DNA of 64,000 bases from Streptomyces sp. NBC_01571 (GTDB lineage Bacteria; Actinomycetota; Actinomycetes; Streptomycetales; Streptomycetaceae). Shown piece after piece: positions 25,016 through 34,250 of this stretch. The translations under genes were made by a program, and so were the position numbers. The notes beneath the pieces are model-generated. The model saw only the letters and a list, made by a program, of their open reading frames with translations, was not told the origin of the DNA and did not search any database. The stretch lies in contig NZ_JAPEPZ010000001.1 of NCBI RefSeq assembly GCF_026339875.1, positions 9,424,001 through 9,488,000 on the forward strand. Reading direction: 5' to 3'. Numbering within the stretch: position 1 is the stretch's first letter; every line of letters begins with the position of its first letter.

Positions 25016-26590
25016 ATGAGTGTTCTGACTGACGCGGACCGACGGCTGTTCCGACGCGTGGCGGCGGCGCGGCTGCCCGGCGCGGATCCGGCGCTGCGAC
25101 GGCTGAGCCACTGCGCCGATCACGGCCGCCTGTGGCTGGGCGCGGCGGCAGGCCTCGCCCTCGCCGGGAGCGGCACCGGCCGCCGCGCGGCGCTGCGGGG
25201 TCTGGGCTCGCTGGCGCTGGCCTCGCTGACCGTCAACACCGCGGCCAAGTGGAGCACCCGGCGCCCCCGCCCGCTGCTGGAGACGGTCCCGCCCGTCCGC
25301 CACCTCGCCCGGCAGCCGCACACCACCTCGTTCCCCTCCGGGCACTCCGCCTCGGCCGCGGCCTTCGCGACCGGAGTCGCCCTGGAGTCGGCCGGACCCG
25401 GCGCACTGGTCGCGCCCTTCGCCGCGGCGGTCGCCTTCTCGCGGGTGTACGTGGGGGTGCACTATCCCGGTGACGTGCTGGCCGGCGTCGCGATCGGAGT
25501 CGGGGCGGCCGTCCTCACCGCCCGCTGGTGGCCGCCGCGCCCGGTGCTCCCGGAGCGGGAACGGCCCTCGGTGTCCGCCCCGGCGCTGCCCGCCGGCGCG
25601 GGGCTCGTCGTCCTCGTCAACGCCGAGGCGGGGACGGCGGAGCCGGGGGCGTCGTCTCCGGGCGAGCGGTTGCGCGCGCTGCTGCCCGCGGCCGACCTGA
25701 TCGAACGCGGCCCGGACGACGACTTCGCCGCGCTGCTCGACCGGGCGGCCGCGAGGGCCGTGGAGGCGGGGGGTGCGCTCGGGGTGTGCGGAGGCGACGG
25801 CAGCGTCAACGCCGCCGCGCGGGCGGCGGCCGAACGCGGGCTCGCGCTCGCCGTGTTCCCCTGCGGCACCTTGAACCACTTCGCCCAGGACGTGGGCGTA
25901 TCCGGTGTGGAGGACACCGCCACCGCGGTCGGCAGCGGCGAGGCGGTGCGGGTGGATCTGGGCGTGGCGAGGCCGCCGGGTGCCGGGCACGAGGTGCGGT
26001 TCCTCAACACCTTCAGCATCGGCCTGTATCCCGAACTCGTCGCGATCCGCGAGCGCTTGGAGGATCGCTGGGGCAAGCGGGCCGCCTCGGCGGTCGCCCT
26101 GCTGCGGGTCCTGCGCGATGCCGCCCCCGTAGAACTGCGCGTCAACGGCCGGGACCGACGGCTGTGGCTGCTCTTCGCGGGCAACGGGCGCTACGAGCCG
26201 GAGGGTTTCGCCCCGGTCTTCCGGCCTCGCCTGGACGACGGACTCCTCGATCTGCGGCTGATCGACGGCGCCCACCGCCTCGCCCGTACCCGGGTCGTGG
26301 TCTCCGCCCTCCTCGGCGCGCTCGGCCGCTCCCGTGTGTACCGCGCCGAGGCGGTGCCCTGGGTCGAGCTGGAGGGTCTGGGCGGCACGGAGACCCTCGC
26401 GTACGACGGTGAAGTCGCGCCCGCGCCGGCCGGGTTGAGGCTGGAGAAGGAGCGGCGCGCGCTCGTCGTGTACCGGCCCGCCGCGGCACGGAACGCGAAC
26501 GTCGGGCCGGCCGCTCGGGCCGGCGGCCGGCGCAACGGGAGGAGGGGCCGCCGTCTCCCTGCAGACGGCGGCCCCTCGGTTCCGGGGTGA
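25016..26590 (+). CDS. PAP2 phosphatase-diacylglycerol/sphingosine kinase fusion
   Basis: 524 residues, two enzymes in one chain. Residues about 1-190 are a PAP2 phosphatase: KWSTRRPRP, PSGHSASAAAF and SRVYVGVHYPGDVLAG are the three active-site motifs, among hydrophobic helices. Residues about 200-480 are a DAG-kinase-type lipid kinase: VLVNAEAG, GVCGGDGSVNAAARA (ATP-binding GGDG), AVFPCGTLNHFAQDVG and FSIGLYPELVAIRERL. The phosphatase would dephosphorylate a lipid phosphate and the kinase phosphorylate a lipid; such fusions occur in actinobacteria and are thought to recycle membrane lipids or carriers. The last 16 codons contain a terminator hairpin, which is unusual. Confidence 0.9.
   Translation: MSVLTDADRRLFRRVAAARLPGADPALRRLSHCADHGRLWLGAAAGLALAGSGTGRRAALRGLGSLALASLTVNTAAKWSTRRPRPLLETVPPVRHLARQPHTTSFPSGHSASAAAFATGVALESAGPGALVAPFAAAVAFSRVYVGVHYPGDVLAGVAIGVGAAVLTARWWPPRPVLPERERPSVSAPALPAGAGLVVLVNAEAGTAEPGASSPGERLRALLPAADLIERGPDDDFAALLDRAAARAVEAGGALGVCGGDGSVNAAARAAAERGLALAVFPCGTLNHFAQDVGVSGVEDTATAVGSGEAVRVDLGVARPPGAGHEVRFLNTFSIGLYPELVAIRERLEDRWGKRAASAVALLRVLRDAAPVELRVNGRDRRLWLLFAGNGRYEPEGFAPVFRPRLDDGLLDLRLIDGAHRLARTRVVVSALLGALGRSRVYRAEAVPWVELEGLGGTETLAYDGEVAPAPAGLRLEKERRALVVYRPAAARNANVGPAARAGGRRNGRRGRRLPADGGPSVPG
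26542..26577. terminator. Perfect 15-bp hairpin inside the 3' end of the PAP2-kinase gene
   Basis: GAGGGGCCGCCGTCT (26542-26556) pairs exactly with 26563-26577 around the 6-base loop CCCTGC. It lies between two convergent genes, 13 bases before one stop codon and 25 after the other, so it can terminate both directions. Confidence 0.75.
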
Positions 26591-26601
26591 TCACACGGGT
26601 C

Positions 26602-28101
26602 CTACATGTGGACGGCGCGCACGGCGTCCGGGTCCTGCTCCTGGGCGCCACGGCGGTACAGGAGGAAGGCGATGACCGCGCCCGCGGCGAAGAAGCCCGC
26701 CGACCACCAGAAGGCGGTGGTGTAGCTCTCGATCGTCGACTGCGCCCGGACCAGCTTGTTCGTCGCGTCCTTGCCGGCCAGGTAGCTGGTGGCGGCGCTC
26801 GCGGCGAGCGTGTTCAGCAGCGCGGTGCCGATCGAACCGCCCACCTGCTGCATCGTGTTGACCGTGGCGGAGGCGACGCCCGCGTCCTCGGCGGCGATCC
26901 CGCTGGTGGCCAGCGACATGGCGGGCGGCATCACGATGCCGAGGCCGGCGCCGATCAGGAGCAGCTGCGGCAGCACGGCGGTGGAGAAGTCCGAGGCGAC
27001 CCCGATACCGGTCAGCCAGGCCATGCCGGCGACGGCGATCGCGAAGCCCGCCGGGATGACGATCTTCGGGCCGATGCGCGGTACCAGGACGGTGGTGGAC
27101 ACCTGAGCCATGATCATCAGGGCCGCCATCATCGGCAGGAAGGCGACACCGGTCCTGGTCGGACTGAAGCCCAGGTTCAGCTGCAGGTAGTAGGTGAGGA
27201 AGAGGAAGACACCGAACATGCCGGCACCGGTGATCAGCACGGTGACGAACGACGCGGCGCGGTCGCGGTCGAGCAGGACGCGCATCGGCAGCAGCGGGTG
27301 CTCGGCGCGGGTCTGCCACCGGGCGAAGGCGCTGAGCAGGATGCCGCCGGCGGTGAGGAAGCCCCAGGTCAGCGGCGAACTCCAGTCGTGCGTCTCGGCG
27401 TTGGAGAAGCCGTAGACCACGGCGAAGAGGCCGGAGGAGACCAGCAGGGTGCCCGGCAGGTCGAGCCGGGAGTTCGCGGCGTCCCGGTGGTTGCTCAGCA
27501 GCACCCAGCCGCCGGCGAAGGCGACGACCGCGAAGACGAGGTTGACGAACAGCGTCCAGCGCCAGTCGAGCGCGTCGGTCAGCACACCGCCGAGCAGCAG
27601 ACCGACCGCGCCACCGGCACCGGCGATCGCGCCGTAGACACTGAACGCCTTGGCGCGTTCCTTCGCGTCGGTGAACGTCGTGTGCAGCAGCGAGAGCGCG
27701 GCGGGGGCGAGCAGCGCGCCGAAGACACCCTGCAGGGCACGTGCGGTGACCAGCATGCCGAAGCTCGCGGAGGCGCCGCCGAGCACGGAGGCGCCGGCGA
27801 ATCCGGCGACACCGATGAGGAAGGCGGGCTTGCGCCCGAAGAGGTCGGCGATGCGTCCGCCGAGCAGCAGCAGGGAGGCGAAGGCCAGCGAGTACGCCGT
27901 GACGATCCACTGCCGGTTGCCGTCGGAGAAGCCGAGGTCCGCCTGCGCGGACGGCAGGGCGATGTTCACGATGGTGGCGTCGAGGACCACCATCAGCTGC
28001 GCGATGCCGATGATCGCGAGGATCCACCACCGCCTCGACGACGGCGCGGACGAGGAGTCCACGGAGCCCTTGCGGGCACCTTCGGTCAGGGTCTGGGACA
28101 T
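26602..28101 (-). CDS. DHA2-family MFS drug exporter
   Basis: 499 residues, 14 membrane segments. ILAIIGIAQLMVVLDATIVN at helix 1, GGRIADLFGRKPAF (motif A) and GAIAGAGGAVGLLLGGVLTD (motif C) define a drug:H+ antiporter of the EmrB/QacA group. The start MSQTLTEGARKG at 28101 is preferred over an upstream ATG that would place the start inside the promoter. Upstream lie two GAAAC/GTTTC palindromes (28148-28207) around good -35/-10 boxes, so a TetR-type repressor is expected, but no tetR gene is adjacent. Substrate unknown. Confidence 0.9.
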   Translation of the reverse strand: MSQTLTEGARKGSVDSSSAPSSRRWWILAIIGIAQLMVVLDATIVNIALPSAQADLGFSDGNRQWIVTAYSLAFASLLLLGGRIADLFGRKPAFLIGVAGFAGASVLGGASASFGMLVTARALQGVFGALLAPAALSLLHTTFTDAKERAKAFSVYGAIAGAGGAVGLLLGGVLTDALDWRWTLFVNLVFAVVAFAGGWVLLSNHRDAANSRLDLPGTLLVSSGLFAVVYGFSNAETHDWSSPLTWGFLTAGGILLSAFARWQTRAEHPLLPMRVLLDRDRAASFVTVLITGAGMFGVFLFLTYYLQLNLGFSPTRTGVAFLPMMAALMIMAQVSTTVLVPRIGPKIVIPAGFAIAVAGMAWLTGIGVASDFSTAVLPQLLLIGAGLGIVMPPAMSLATSGIAAEDAGVASATVNTMQQVGGSIGTALLNTLAASAATSYLAGKDATNKLVRAQSTIESYTTAFWWSAGFFAAGAVIAFLLYRRGAQEQDPDAVRAVHM

Positions 28102-28147
28102 GGGAGAACCACTCCAGGGAAGTCGCTCAGGGTAACGGAGACGTAAA

Positions 28148-28207
28148 CGAAACTGTTTCGTACACATCGACACTAAGACACCGCCCTGCGAAACGGCAAC
28201 GTTTCGC
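28148..28207 (-). promoter_or_regulatory. Promoter with two palindromic operators upstream of the MFS gene
   Basis: On the minus strand: TTGCCG (28194-28199), 18-bp spacer, TAGTGT (28170-28175). GCGAAAC-N6-GTTTCGC (28188-28207) covers the -35, and CGAAAC-T-GTTTCG (28148-28160) lies just after the expected start of transcription. Both share the GAAAC/GTTTC half-site, as TetR-type operators do. Confidence 0.65.
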
Positions 28208-28268
28208 TAGAGGTGCCGAGTGAGGTGACCGTCACATCGCGCATCCCGCTGCGGGTGCGCGTGTGTCG

Positions 28269-28311
28269 TATGCCTTGACCGGCATATAACCGAAGCGGCA
28301 TATTGGGGCGC
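28269..28311 (+). promoter_or_regulatory. ArsR-gene promoter with inverted repeat; possible leaderless start
   Basis: TATGCC-N6-GGCATA (28269-28286) overlaps TTGACC (28275-28280). A second GGCATAT half-site at 28297-28303 overlaps the -10-like CATATT (28299-28304, 18-bp spacer). Transcription would begin about 28311, at the ATG itself. Confidence 0.5.
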
Positions 28312-28665
28312 ATGCCCGACGTCACTCCCTGGACCGCGCTCGCCGACCCGCACCGCCGCGCGATCGTCGCGCTGCTGCGGGAGCGCCCGCGCCCCGTCGG
28401 AGAGATCGTGGCGGCATGCGGACTGAGCCAGCCGAGCACCTCGAAGCACCTGCGGGTGCTGCGGGACGCGGGCCTGGTCCGGGTCAGCCAGGACGCGCAG
28501 CGCCGCGTCTACGCGCTGGATCCGGCCCCGATCGCCGCACTCGACGCCTGGCTCGCCCCGTACCGCACGCTGTGGAACGACAGCCTCGACGCTCTCGGAC
28601 GCCGTCTGGACCAGGCGGCGGGGGAGCCGTCGGACGAGCCCGAAGCCCCCTCCGTGAAGGACTGA
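28312..28665 (+). CDS. ArsR-family winged-helix repressor
   Basis: 117 residues. DVTPWTALADPHRRAIVALL leads to a winged helix with recognition helix CGLSQPSTSKHLRVLRDAGL and wing VRVSQDAQRRVYALD. There is no Cys cluster for metal sensing; this is the non-metal subgroup often paired with an SRPBCC/AHSA1 protein. The start is the ATG at 28312; a TTG three codons earlier lies in the -10 region. The SRPBCC gene follows after 6 bp, so they form one operon, probably autoregulated by the repeat upstream. Confidence 0.88.
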   Translation: MPDVTPWTALADPHRRAIVALLRERPRPVGEIVAACGLSQPSTSKHLRVLRDAGLVRVSQDAQRRVYALDPAPIAALDAWLAPYRTLWNDSLDALGRRLDQAAGEPSDEPEAPSVKD

Positions 28666-28671
28666 GCCACC

Positions 28672-29208
28672 ATGTCGGCCGAACGCACCGCCCTCACCGG
28701 CACCTACCTCACCCTCGACGACGGCCGCCCCGCCGTCCGCTTCAGCCGTACCTACGACCACCCGATCGCCCGCGTCTGGCAGTTCGTGACCGACCCGGAG
28801 GAACTGGCCGGCTGGTTCCCGTCCCGCGCGGAGATGGAGCTGCGCCCCGGCGGCGCGATCCGGTTCAGCGGTGACCCGAACACCTCCGACTCCACGGGCC
28901 GCGTCATCGCCGTGGACCCGCCCCGGCACCTCTCCTTCGACTGGGGCGGCGACGAGCTGCACTTCGACCTCGAGGCCCTCGACGAGAAGCGCACGCACCT
29001 CACGCTCACCGACGTGCTCGCGGCCGAGGACACCGCCGCCCGCAACGGCGCCGGCTGGGAGGTCTGCCTCGCAGTCCTCGACGCCAAGGCCCTCGGCCGG
29101 CACTCGCCGGGCCCGCACGCCGGCGCCGGAGCGCCCTGGCGGGAGATCTACGGCGCCTACCTCGCCGCCGGTGTCCCCTCCGGCGCCCAGGTACCGGGGA
29201 TGGACTGA
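28672..29208 (+). CDS. SRPBCC/AHSA1-domain protein
   Basis: 178 residues. FSRTYDHPIARVWQFVTDPE, ELAGWFPSRAEMELRPGGAI, PPRHLSFDWGG and GAGWEVCLAVLDAKAL follow the START-like lipid-binding fold of AHSA1/YndB proteins. The fold makes a hydrophobic cavity; the ligand is unknown. Pairing with an ArsR repressor in one operon is very common in actinobacteria, suggesting the protein handles or reports the repressor's signal. It converges with the NHLM permease gene, four bases apart. Confidence 0.85.
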   Translation: MSAERTALTGTYLTLDDGRPAVRFSRTYDHPIARVWQFVTDPEELAGWFPSRAEMELRPGGAIRFSGDPNTSDSTGRVIAVDPPRHLSFDWGGDELHFDLEALDEKRTHLTLTDVLAAEDTAARNGAGWEVCLAVLDAKALGRHSPGPHAGAGAPWREIYGAYLAAGVPSGAQVPGMD

Positions 29209-29212
29209 CCTC

Positions 29213-32026
29213 TCACGCCAACTGCCGTCGCACCAGTTCGTGCAGCCGTCCGCCCGTGTCCGCGAGCAGCCGCGCGGGAGGCCCCTGCTGGGCGACCCGG
29301 CCGTCCTCCATCACGATCACCCGGTCCGCGTCCATGACCGTGGACAGCCGGTGCGCGATCACGACCCGGGTGGCGTTGAGCGCCCGGGTGCTCTCGATGA
29401 CCGTGCGCTGGGTCTCGTTGTCCAGGGCGCTGGTTGCCTCGTCGAAGAAGAGGATGCGCGGGCGGCGGATCAGCGCCTGGGCGATCATCAGGCGCTGGCG
29501 CTGCCCACCCGAGACCGCGCCGCTGCCGGAGACGATCGTGTGCAGCCCCATCGGCATCCGCCTGATGTCCTCGGCCAGGCCCGCCATCTCGGCCGCCGCC
29601 ATCGCCTCTTCGGGGGTGTACGGCTCGGTGCCGCAGATGCAGTCCAGGACGGAGCCGGTGAACGGCTGCGCGTGCTGGAGCACGACACCGCACTGACGGC
29701 GCACGGCGGACTGGTCGAGGGCCGCCAGGTCCTGGCCGTCGTACAGCACACTGCCCGAGACCGGTTTGTCGAAGCCGATGAGCAGCCTCAGCAGCGTGGA
29801 CTTGCCGCAGCCGCTGGGGCCGACGATCGCCACGAACTCGCCCGCCCGGATGTCGAACGACACGTCGTCGAGGACGAGCGGGCCGTCGTCGGAGTACCGG
29901 AAGGAGAGCCTGCGGGCCTCGATGGCCCCGGACAGCACGCCGGGGCGGGTGCTCGCCACCCGGACCTCCGGGGTGGCGTCGAGCACCGGCTTGATCTCCT
30001 CGAACATCGGCAGCGCGGCGGCCGCCGAGACGAAGGCGCCGGTCAGCTGGGTGACCGAGGTCAGCAGCATGGTCACCGAGGTGTTGAAGGTGAGGAAGTC
30101 CGCGGCCGACAGGGATCCGCTCGCCGGGCCGGCGAGCAGCATGAACATCAGCAGGGAGCAGAGCGGCAGATAGACCGCTCCCAGCACCGTGGTGAGGTTC
30201 TTGATGCGGCCGACCTTCCGCTGGAGTTCACGGCTGCGCGCGAACTCGCCCGCCCAGGCGGCGTACGCGTAGTTCTCCGCCGCCGCGACCCGCAGTTTGG
30301 GCAGTCCGCGCAGGGTCTGGAACGCCTGGTTGTTCAGCTTGTTGCCGAGCACGACCAGCCGCCGCTGCCACCGCACCTGCCACAGACCGAGCCCCAGGAA
30401 CACGGCCGCGATGACGACGAGCATGGCGACCGCTGCCAGCGCCATGGGCACGCTGTACCAGAGCAGCAGCCCCAGGTTCATCGCGCCGACCGTGCCGGCC
30501 TGCGCGAGTGTGGGGCCGACGCCCGCGAGGAGTCGTCGGATCGCGCTGATTCCCATGGCGGCACTGGCCAGTTCACCGGTCGAGCGCGAGGTGAAGAACT
30601 TCGTCGGCAGCCGCAGCAGCCGGTCCCACACGGCCGGTTGCAGCGTCGCCTCGATCCGCCCCTCCATCCGCAGCAGCGTGAGGTTCTGCAGCAGCATGAA
30701 CGCCGCCGACACCACGCTGGTGATCATGATCGCCAGGCAGACCTGCACGATGAGTCCGTGCTGGGCCTTCGGCACGTACTCGCCGAGCACCTTGCCGGTC
30801 GCGATCGGCACCAGGGCGCCGATCGCCACGGTGACGAGACCGCTGACCGCGAGGTTGCGCAGATCGCCGCCCGTGCCCTGGAGACAGAACCGCGCCAGCC
30901 GCAACGGGCTCAGCCGGCGCTCGGGCAGCGGCCGGTAGAACATCACGGCCCGCGGCTCGAACTCGGCCGCGTTGGCCTTCTCGACCGGCGTCTCCCGCCC
31001 GGACGACGGCTGTACGGCCACATAGCCGCCGCGCCGCCACAGCAGCGCGACCGGGCTGCCCGACACCGCACGCCGGCCCACCAGCGGGCCGATGTCGTCC
31101 CGCCACCAGGGCCCGTCCAGGCGCACCGCACGACTGCGGACGCGCGAGGCCAGCGCGATCCGCTCCACCGGGTCGATCCTGTCGCTCTCCGTGCCGCTCT
31201 GCGCCGGCTCGGCGAGCGTGATCCCGGACGCGCGGGCGACCAGCGCGCAGGCCGTGTAGGTGGCGTCCGTGTCGGCCGACGTAGGACGCTTCGAAGCCGT
31301 CCCCATGGATGCGAGCAGGGTCCGGTCGGCCTGGGCGCGGACGGCCTCGCCCGCCTTGATGCCCGCCGCCGTCCGGTCCTCGTGACGGGCCTCCAACTGC
31401 TCGATCCAGCGGTCCAGCGTGGCCAGCAGCCGGTACTGCTGGTCGACCATGCCCTGCCACACACCCGAGTCCATCAGCAGGTCCGCCGCGGCCTCCGCCC
31501 CGTACAGCGAGCCGTACTGCACACTCCCCGGCGGCACCTGCATCCAGAAGACGTCGTCGTCCGTGAGCGCGGCCGCGTTCTCCGTGGCCGTGGGAGCCTG
31601 GAAGAGGATGGAGAGGCTGCGGCCGACGCCGAGCGCGAGGGCGTACTCCAGCGGGCTCGATGTCGGCGGCACGTACTGGGGGTTGCCGTACTCGTCGTAG
31701 GACCAGGTCTCGGTGGGGACCGGCTGGTACAGCTCGCGCAGCACGATCCGGCGTACCGCGCAGTCCCGCAACGGCCGCCCGACCAGCGTGTGCTGGGGAC
31801 CCGCGACCGGGCCGAGCAGCAGCGAGCCCGCTTCGAGGCGGCCGAGGTGGTGCCAGTGGCCCTGCTGGGCGGCGTCGACCGCGAACAGGTCCAGGGCGCC
31901 CGCGACCACCAGCCACAGGACCTGCGGCCCTTCCAGGTCGAGGCGGTTGAGCCCGGCGCAGTCGACCGGCGTACCCATCGTGCCGAGCGCGCCGAGGACG
32001 ACGTCGCCCTCGTGAACCGTCGTCAT
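29213..32026 (-). CDS. NHLM-type bacteriocin export ABC permease/ATPase (no peptidase domain)
   Basis: 937 residues. Residues about 1-300 are a long N-terminal region without C39 peptidase, as in the permease-ATPase member of NHLM (nitrile hydratase leader microcin) export systems. Six membrane helices follow (about 400-690), with RLLRLPTKFFTSRSTGELAS in the first intracellular loop. The ATPase has Walker A GPSGCGKST, signature VSGGQRQRL, Walker B ILFFDEATSALD and a switch His in VVIAHRLSTV. Last gene of the cassette; its ATG lies one base after the stop of the C39 transporter. With that protein it probably forms a heteromeric exporter for the 71-residue peptide encoded at the operon's front. 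Confidence 0.87.
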   Translation of the reverse strand: MTTVHEGDVVLGALGTMGTPVDCAGLNRLDLEGPQVLWLVVAGALDLFAVDAAQQGHWHHLGRLEAGSLLLGPVAGPQHTLVGRPLRDCAVRRIVLRELYQPVPTETWSYDEYGNPQYVPPTSSPLEYALALGVGRSLSILFQAPTATENAAALTDDDVFWMQVPPGSVQYGSLYGAEAAADLLMDSGVWQGMVDQQYRLLATLDRWIEQLEARHEDRTAAGIKAGEAVRAQADRTLLASMGTASKRPTSADTDATYTACALVARASGITLAEPAQSGTESDRIDPVERIALASRVRSRAVRLDGPWWRDDIGPLVGRRAVSGSPVALLWRRGGYVAVQPSSGRETPVEKANAAEFEPRAVMFYRPLPERRLSPLRLARFCLQGTGGDLRNLAVSGLVTVAIGALVPIATGKVLGEYVPKAQHGLIVQVCLAIMITSVVSAAFMLLQNLTLLRMEGRIEATLQPAVWDRLLRLPTKFFTSRSTGELASAAMGISAIRRLLAGVGPTLAQAGTVGAMNLGLLLWYSVPMALAAVAMLVVIAAVFLGLGLWQVRWQRRLVVLGNKLNNQAFQTLRGLPKLRVAAAENYAYAAWAGEFARSRELQRKVGRIKNLTTVLGAVYLPLCSLLMFMLLAGPASGSLSAADFLTFNTSVTMLLTSVTQLTGAFVSAAAALPMFEEIKPVLDATPEVRVASTRPGVLSGAIEARRLSFRYSDDGPLVLDDVSFDIRAGEFVAIVGPSGCGKSTLLRLLIGFDKPVSGSVLYDGQDLAALDQSAVRRQCGVVLQHAQPFTGSVLDCICGTEPYTPEEAMAAAEMAGLAEDIRRMPMGLHTIVSGSGAVSGGQRQRLMIAQALIRRPRILFFDEATSALDNETQRTVIESTRALNATRVVIAHRLSTVMDADRVIVMEDGRVAQQGPPARLLADTGGRLHELVRRQLA

Positions 32027-32027
32027 C

Positions 32028-34250
32028 TCATCGCTCCCTGACCAGCTCGGCGTACGGACCGCCGGCCGCCACCAGGGCGTCGTGCCGCCCGCGTTCCACG
32101 ATCGTGCCGTGCTGGAGCACCACGATCTCGTCGCTGTCGCGCACGGTGCTGAGCCGGTGCGCGATCACCACACAGGCGCAGCCGCGCTTGCGCAGGTTGT
32201 CGATGACGGTCTGCTCGGTCTCCGCGTCCAGCGCGCTGGTCACCTCGTCGAGGACCAGGATGCTGGGCCTGCGCACCAACGCCCGTGCGATCTCCAGCCG
32301 TTGGCGCTGGCCGCCGGAGAAGTTGCGGCCGTCCTGCTCGACCCGGCTGTGGATGCCGCCGGGGCGGCGCACCACGACGTCGTACAGGGCCGCGTCCCGC
32401 AGCGCGGCGACGACGGCGTCGTCCGGGATCGACGGATCCCACAGCGCCACGTTGTCGCGGACCGTGCCCTCGAAGAGGAAGACGTCCTGGTCGACGAAGG
32501 AGACGGAGGCCGCGAGTGCGCCGCGCGGGATGTCCTCCAGCAGTTGCCCGTCGATGCGGATCGTGCCTTCCCAAGGGGTGTACAGGCCTGAGATCAGCCG
32601 GGACACCGTGGACTTGCCGCTTCCCGAGCCGCCCACCAGTGCCACCTGCCGGCCCGGGCCCACGGTCAGCGAGAAGCCGGTGAGCAGCGGCTTGTCGAGC
32701 GGGCTGTAGCCGAACGTGATGTTCTCCAGCTCGACATGGCCGTGCAGCCTGCGGGTGGAGTCGCCGGTGCCGGAGCGGGCGTACAGCGGGTCGGCCTGGA
32801 AGTTCTCGACGTCCTTGAGGCGTGCCACGTCGGCCGCGAAGTCCTGGATGCGTCCCGCGACACCGTTGAGCCGGGTGAGCGGCGCGGTGAAACGGGTGAC
32901 GAGCGCCTGGAAGGCCACGAGCAGACCGACCGAGATGTGCCCCTCCATCGCCCGCAGACCGCCGATCCAGAGGATCAGCGCGCTGTTGAGGGTGGCGAGC
33001 GTCGGCGCGACCACTCCCAGCCAGGCACTCGGCACCCCGAGGCGCTGCTGTTCCTCGAGTGTGGTGGCGTGTTGCCCGGCCCACTTGCGGAAGTAGCCGT
33101 CCTCGCCGCCGGTCGCCTTCATGGTCTCGATCAACTGCAACCCGGTGTAGGCCGTGTTGGTGAGCCGGGCGCTGTCCGCGCGCAGTTTCGCCGTACGGGT
33201 CGCGCGCAGCCGGATCACCACCCGCATCGCGACCACGTTGAGCAGCGCGACACCGATACCGACCGCCGTGAGCTGCGGATCGTAGGTGTAGAGCAGGACG
33301 GCGTAGAGCACCACGACGACCGCGTCGACGCCCGCCGCCGCGAGGTCTCGGGCCAGGGTCTCGGCCACCGCGTCGTTCGACTGCAGCCGCTGCACCAGGT
33401 CGGCCGGGCTGCGCTGGGAGAAGAAGGTGACCGGCAGTCGCAGCAGATGGCGCAGGAAGCGTGCGCTGCTGAGCGTCGATGAGATGATCCGGCCGTGCAG
33501 CAGGTTCGCCTGCTGGAGCCACGTCAACAGCACGGTCAGCAGGACACAGGCACCCATCGACGCGAAGAGCACGCCGAGCAGCGAGGTCTGACCGCCGATC
33601 AGGTAGGTGTCGATGTAGGTCCTGCTGAGCGCGGGCACCGCCGCGCCGACCGCGACCAGCAGCAGGCTGGCCAGCACGGCCGCGGGCATCGTGCCCGACG
33701 TGCCGCGCAGCCGGGCCGGCATGGCGCCGAGGATGCCGGGCCTGCGGCCGCCCTCGCGGAAGTCGGGGCCCGGCTCCATGACCAGCACCACGCCGGTGAA
33801 GCTGGTGTCGAAGTCCTCCATCGGCACGAAACGGCGGCCCTTGCCCGGGTCGTTGATGTGCACCCCGCGCCGTCCGAAACGGCGGCCCATTCCGTCGTAG
33901 ACGACGTAGTGGTTGAACTCCCAGAACAGGATCGCGGGCGCCTGCACCTCGGCGAGCGCGGCCGTGTCCATCTGCATGCCCTTGGCCGTGAGGCCGTAAC
34001 CGCGCGCCGCCTTGAGGAGATTGCTGGCGCGCGAGCCGTCCCGGGAGACACCGCAGGCGATGCGCAGCTCTTCGAGGGGGATGTACCGGCCGTGGTGGCC
34101 GAGCACCATGGCGAGGGAGGCCGCGCCGCACTCCACGGCCTCCATCTGGAGCACCGTCGGCGTGCGGACGGTCCTGCGGGTGCTCCTGGGGACCGTGCGC
34201 TTCGGCGGTGCGGCGCGCCGTCTGCCCCGGGTGTCCTGTGCGGTGGTCAC
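32028..34250 (-). CDS. NHLM-type C39 peptidase/ABC permease/ATPase
   Basis: 740 residues. The start is a GTG at 34250 that overlaps the HlyD stop (GTGA); upstream extension is not homologous. The C39 domain is complete: oxyanion Gln35 and nucleophile Cys41 in QMEAVECGAASLAMVLG, His114 in FNHYVVYDG, Asp134 in INDPGKG. It cuts leaders after Gly-Gly and then exports the peptide. Six membrane helices (about 190-480) contain LLRLPVTFFSQRSPADLVQ. ATPase: GGSGSGKST, FSGGQRQRLEIARALV, SILVLDEVTSALD. Second of three transport genes in the cassette; the peptide with the matching GG leader is encoded 1.1 kb upstream. Confidence 0.92.
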   Translation of the reverse strand: MTTAQDTRGRRRAAPPKRTVPRSTRRTVRTPTVLQMEAVECGAASLAMVLGHHGRYIPLEELRIACGVSRDGSRASNLLKAARGYGLTAKGMQMDTAALAEVQAPAILFWEFNHYVVYDGMGRRFGRRGVHINDPGKGRRFVPMEDFDTSFTGVVLVMEPGPDFREGGRRPGILGAMPARLRGTSGTMPAAVLASLLLVAVGAAVPALSRTYIDTYLIGGQTSLLGVLFASMGACVLLTVLLTWLQQANLLHGRIISSTLSSARFLRHLLRLPVTFFSQRSPADLVQRLQSNDAVAETLARDLAAAGVDAVVVVLYAVLLYTYDPQLTAVGIGVALLNVVAMRVVIRLRATRTAKLRADSARLTNTAYTGLQLIETMKATGGEDGYFRKWAGQHATTLEEQQRLGVPSAWLGVVAPTLATLNSALILWIGGLRAMEGHISVGLLVAFQALVTRFTAPLTRLNGVAGRIQDFAADVARLKDVENFQADPLYARSGTGDSTRRLHGHVELENITFGYSPLDKPLLTGFSLTVGPGRQVALVGGSGSGKSTVSRLISGLYTPWEGTIRIDGQLLEDIPRGALAASVSFVDQDVFLFEGTVRDNVALWDPSIPDDAVVAALRDAALYDVVVRRPGGIHSRVEQDGRNFSGGQRQRLEIARALVRRPSILVLDEVTSALDAETEQTVIDNLRKRGCACVVIAHRLSTVRDSDEIVVLQHGTIVERGRHDALVAAGGPYAELVRER

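Noticed and set aside
29213..34250. Drug-efflux ABC pair instead of peptide exporters
   Set aside because: The complete C39 peptidase domain, the HlyD adaptor and the GG-leader peptide gene upstream point to peptide export.
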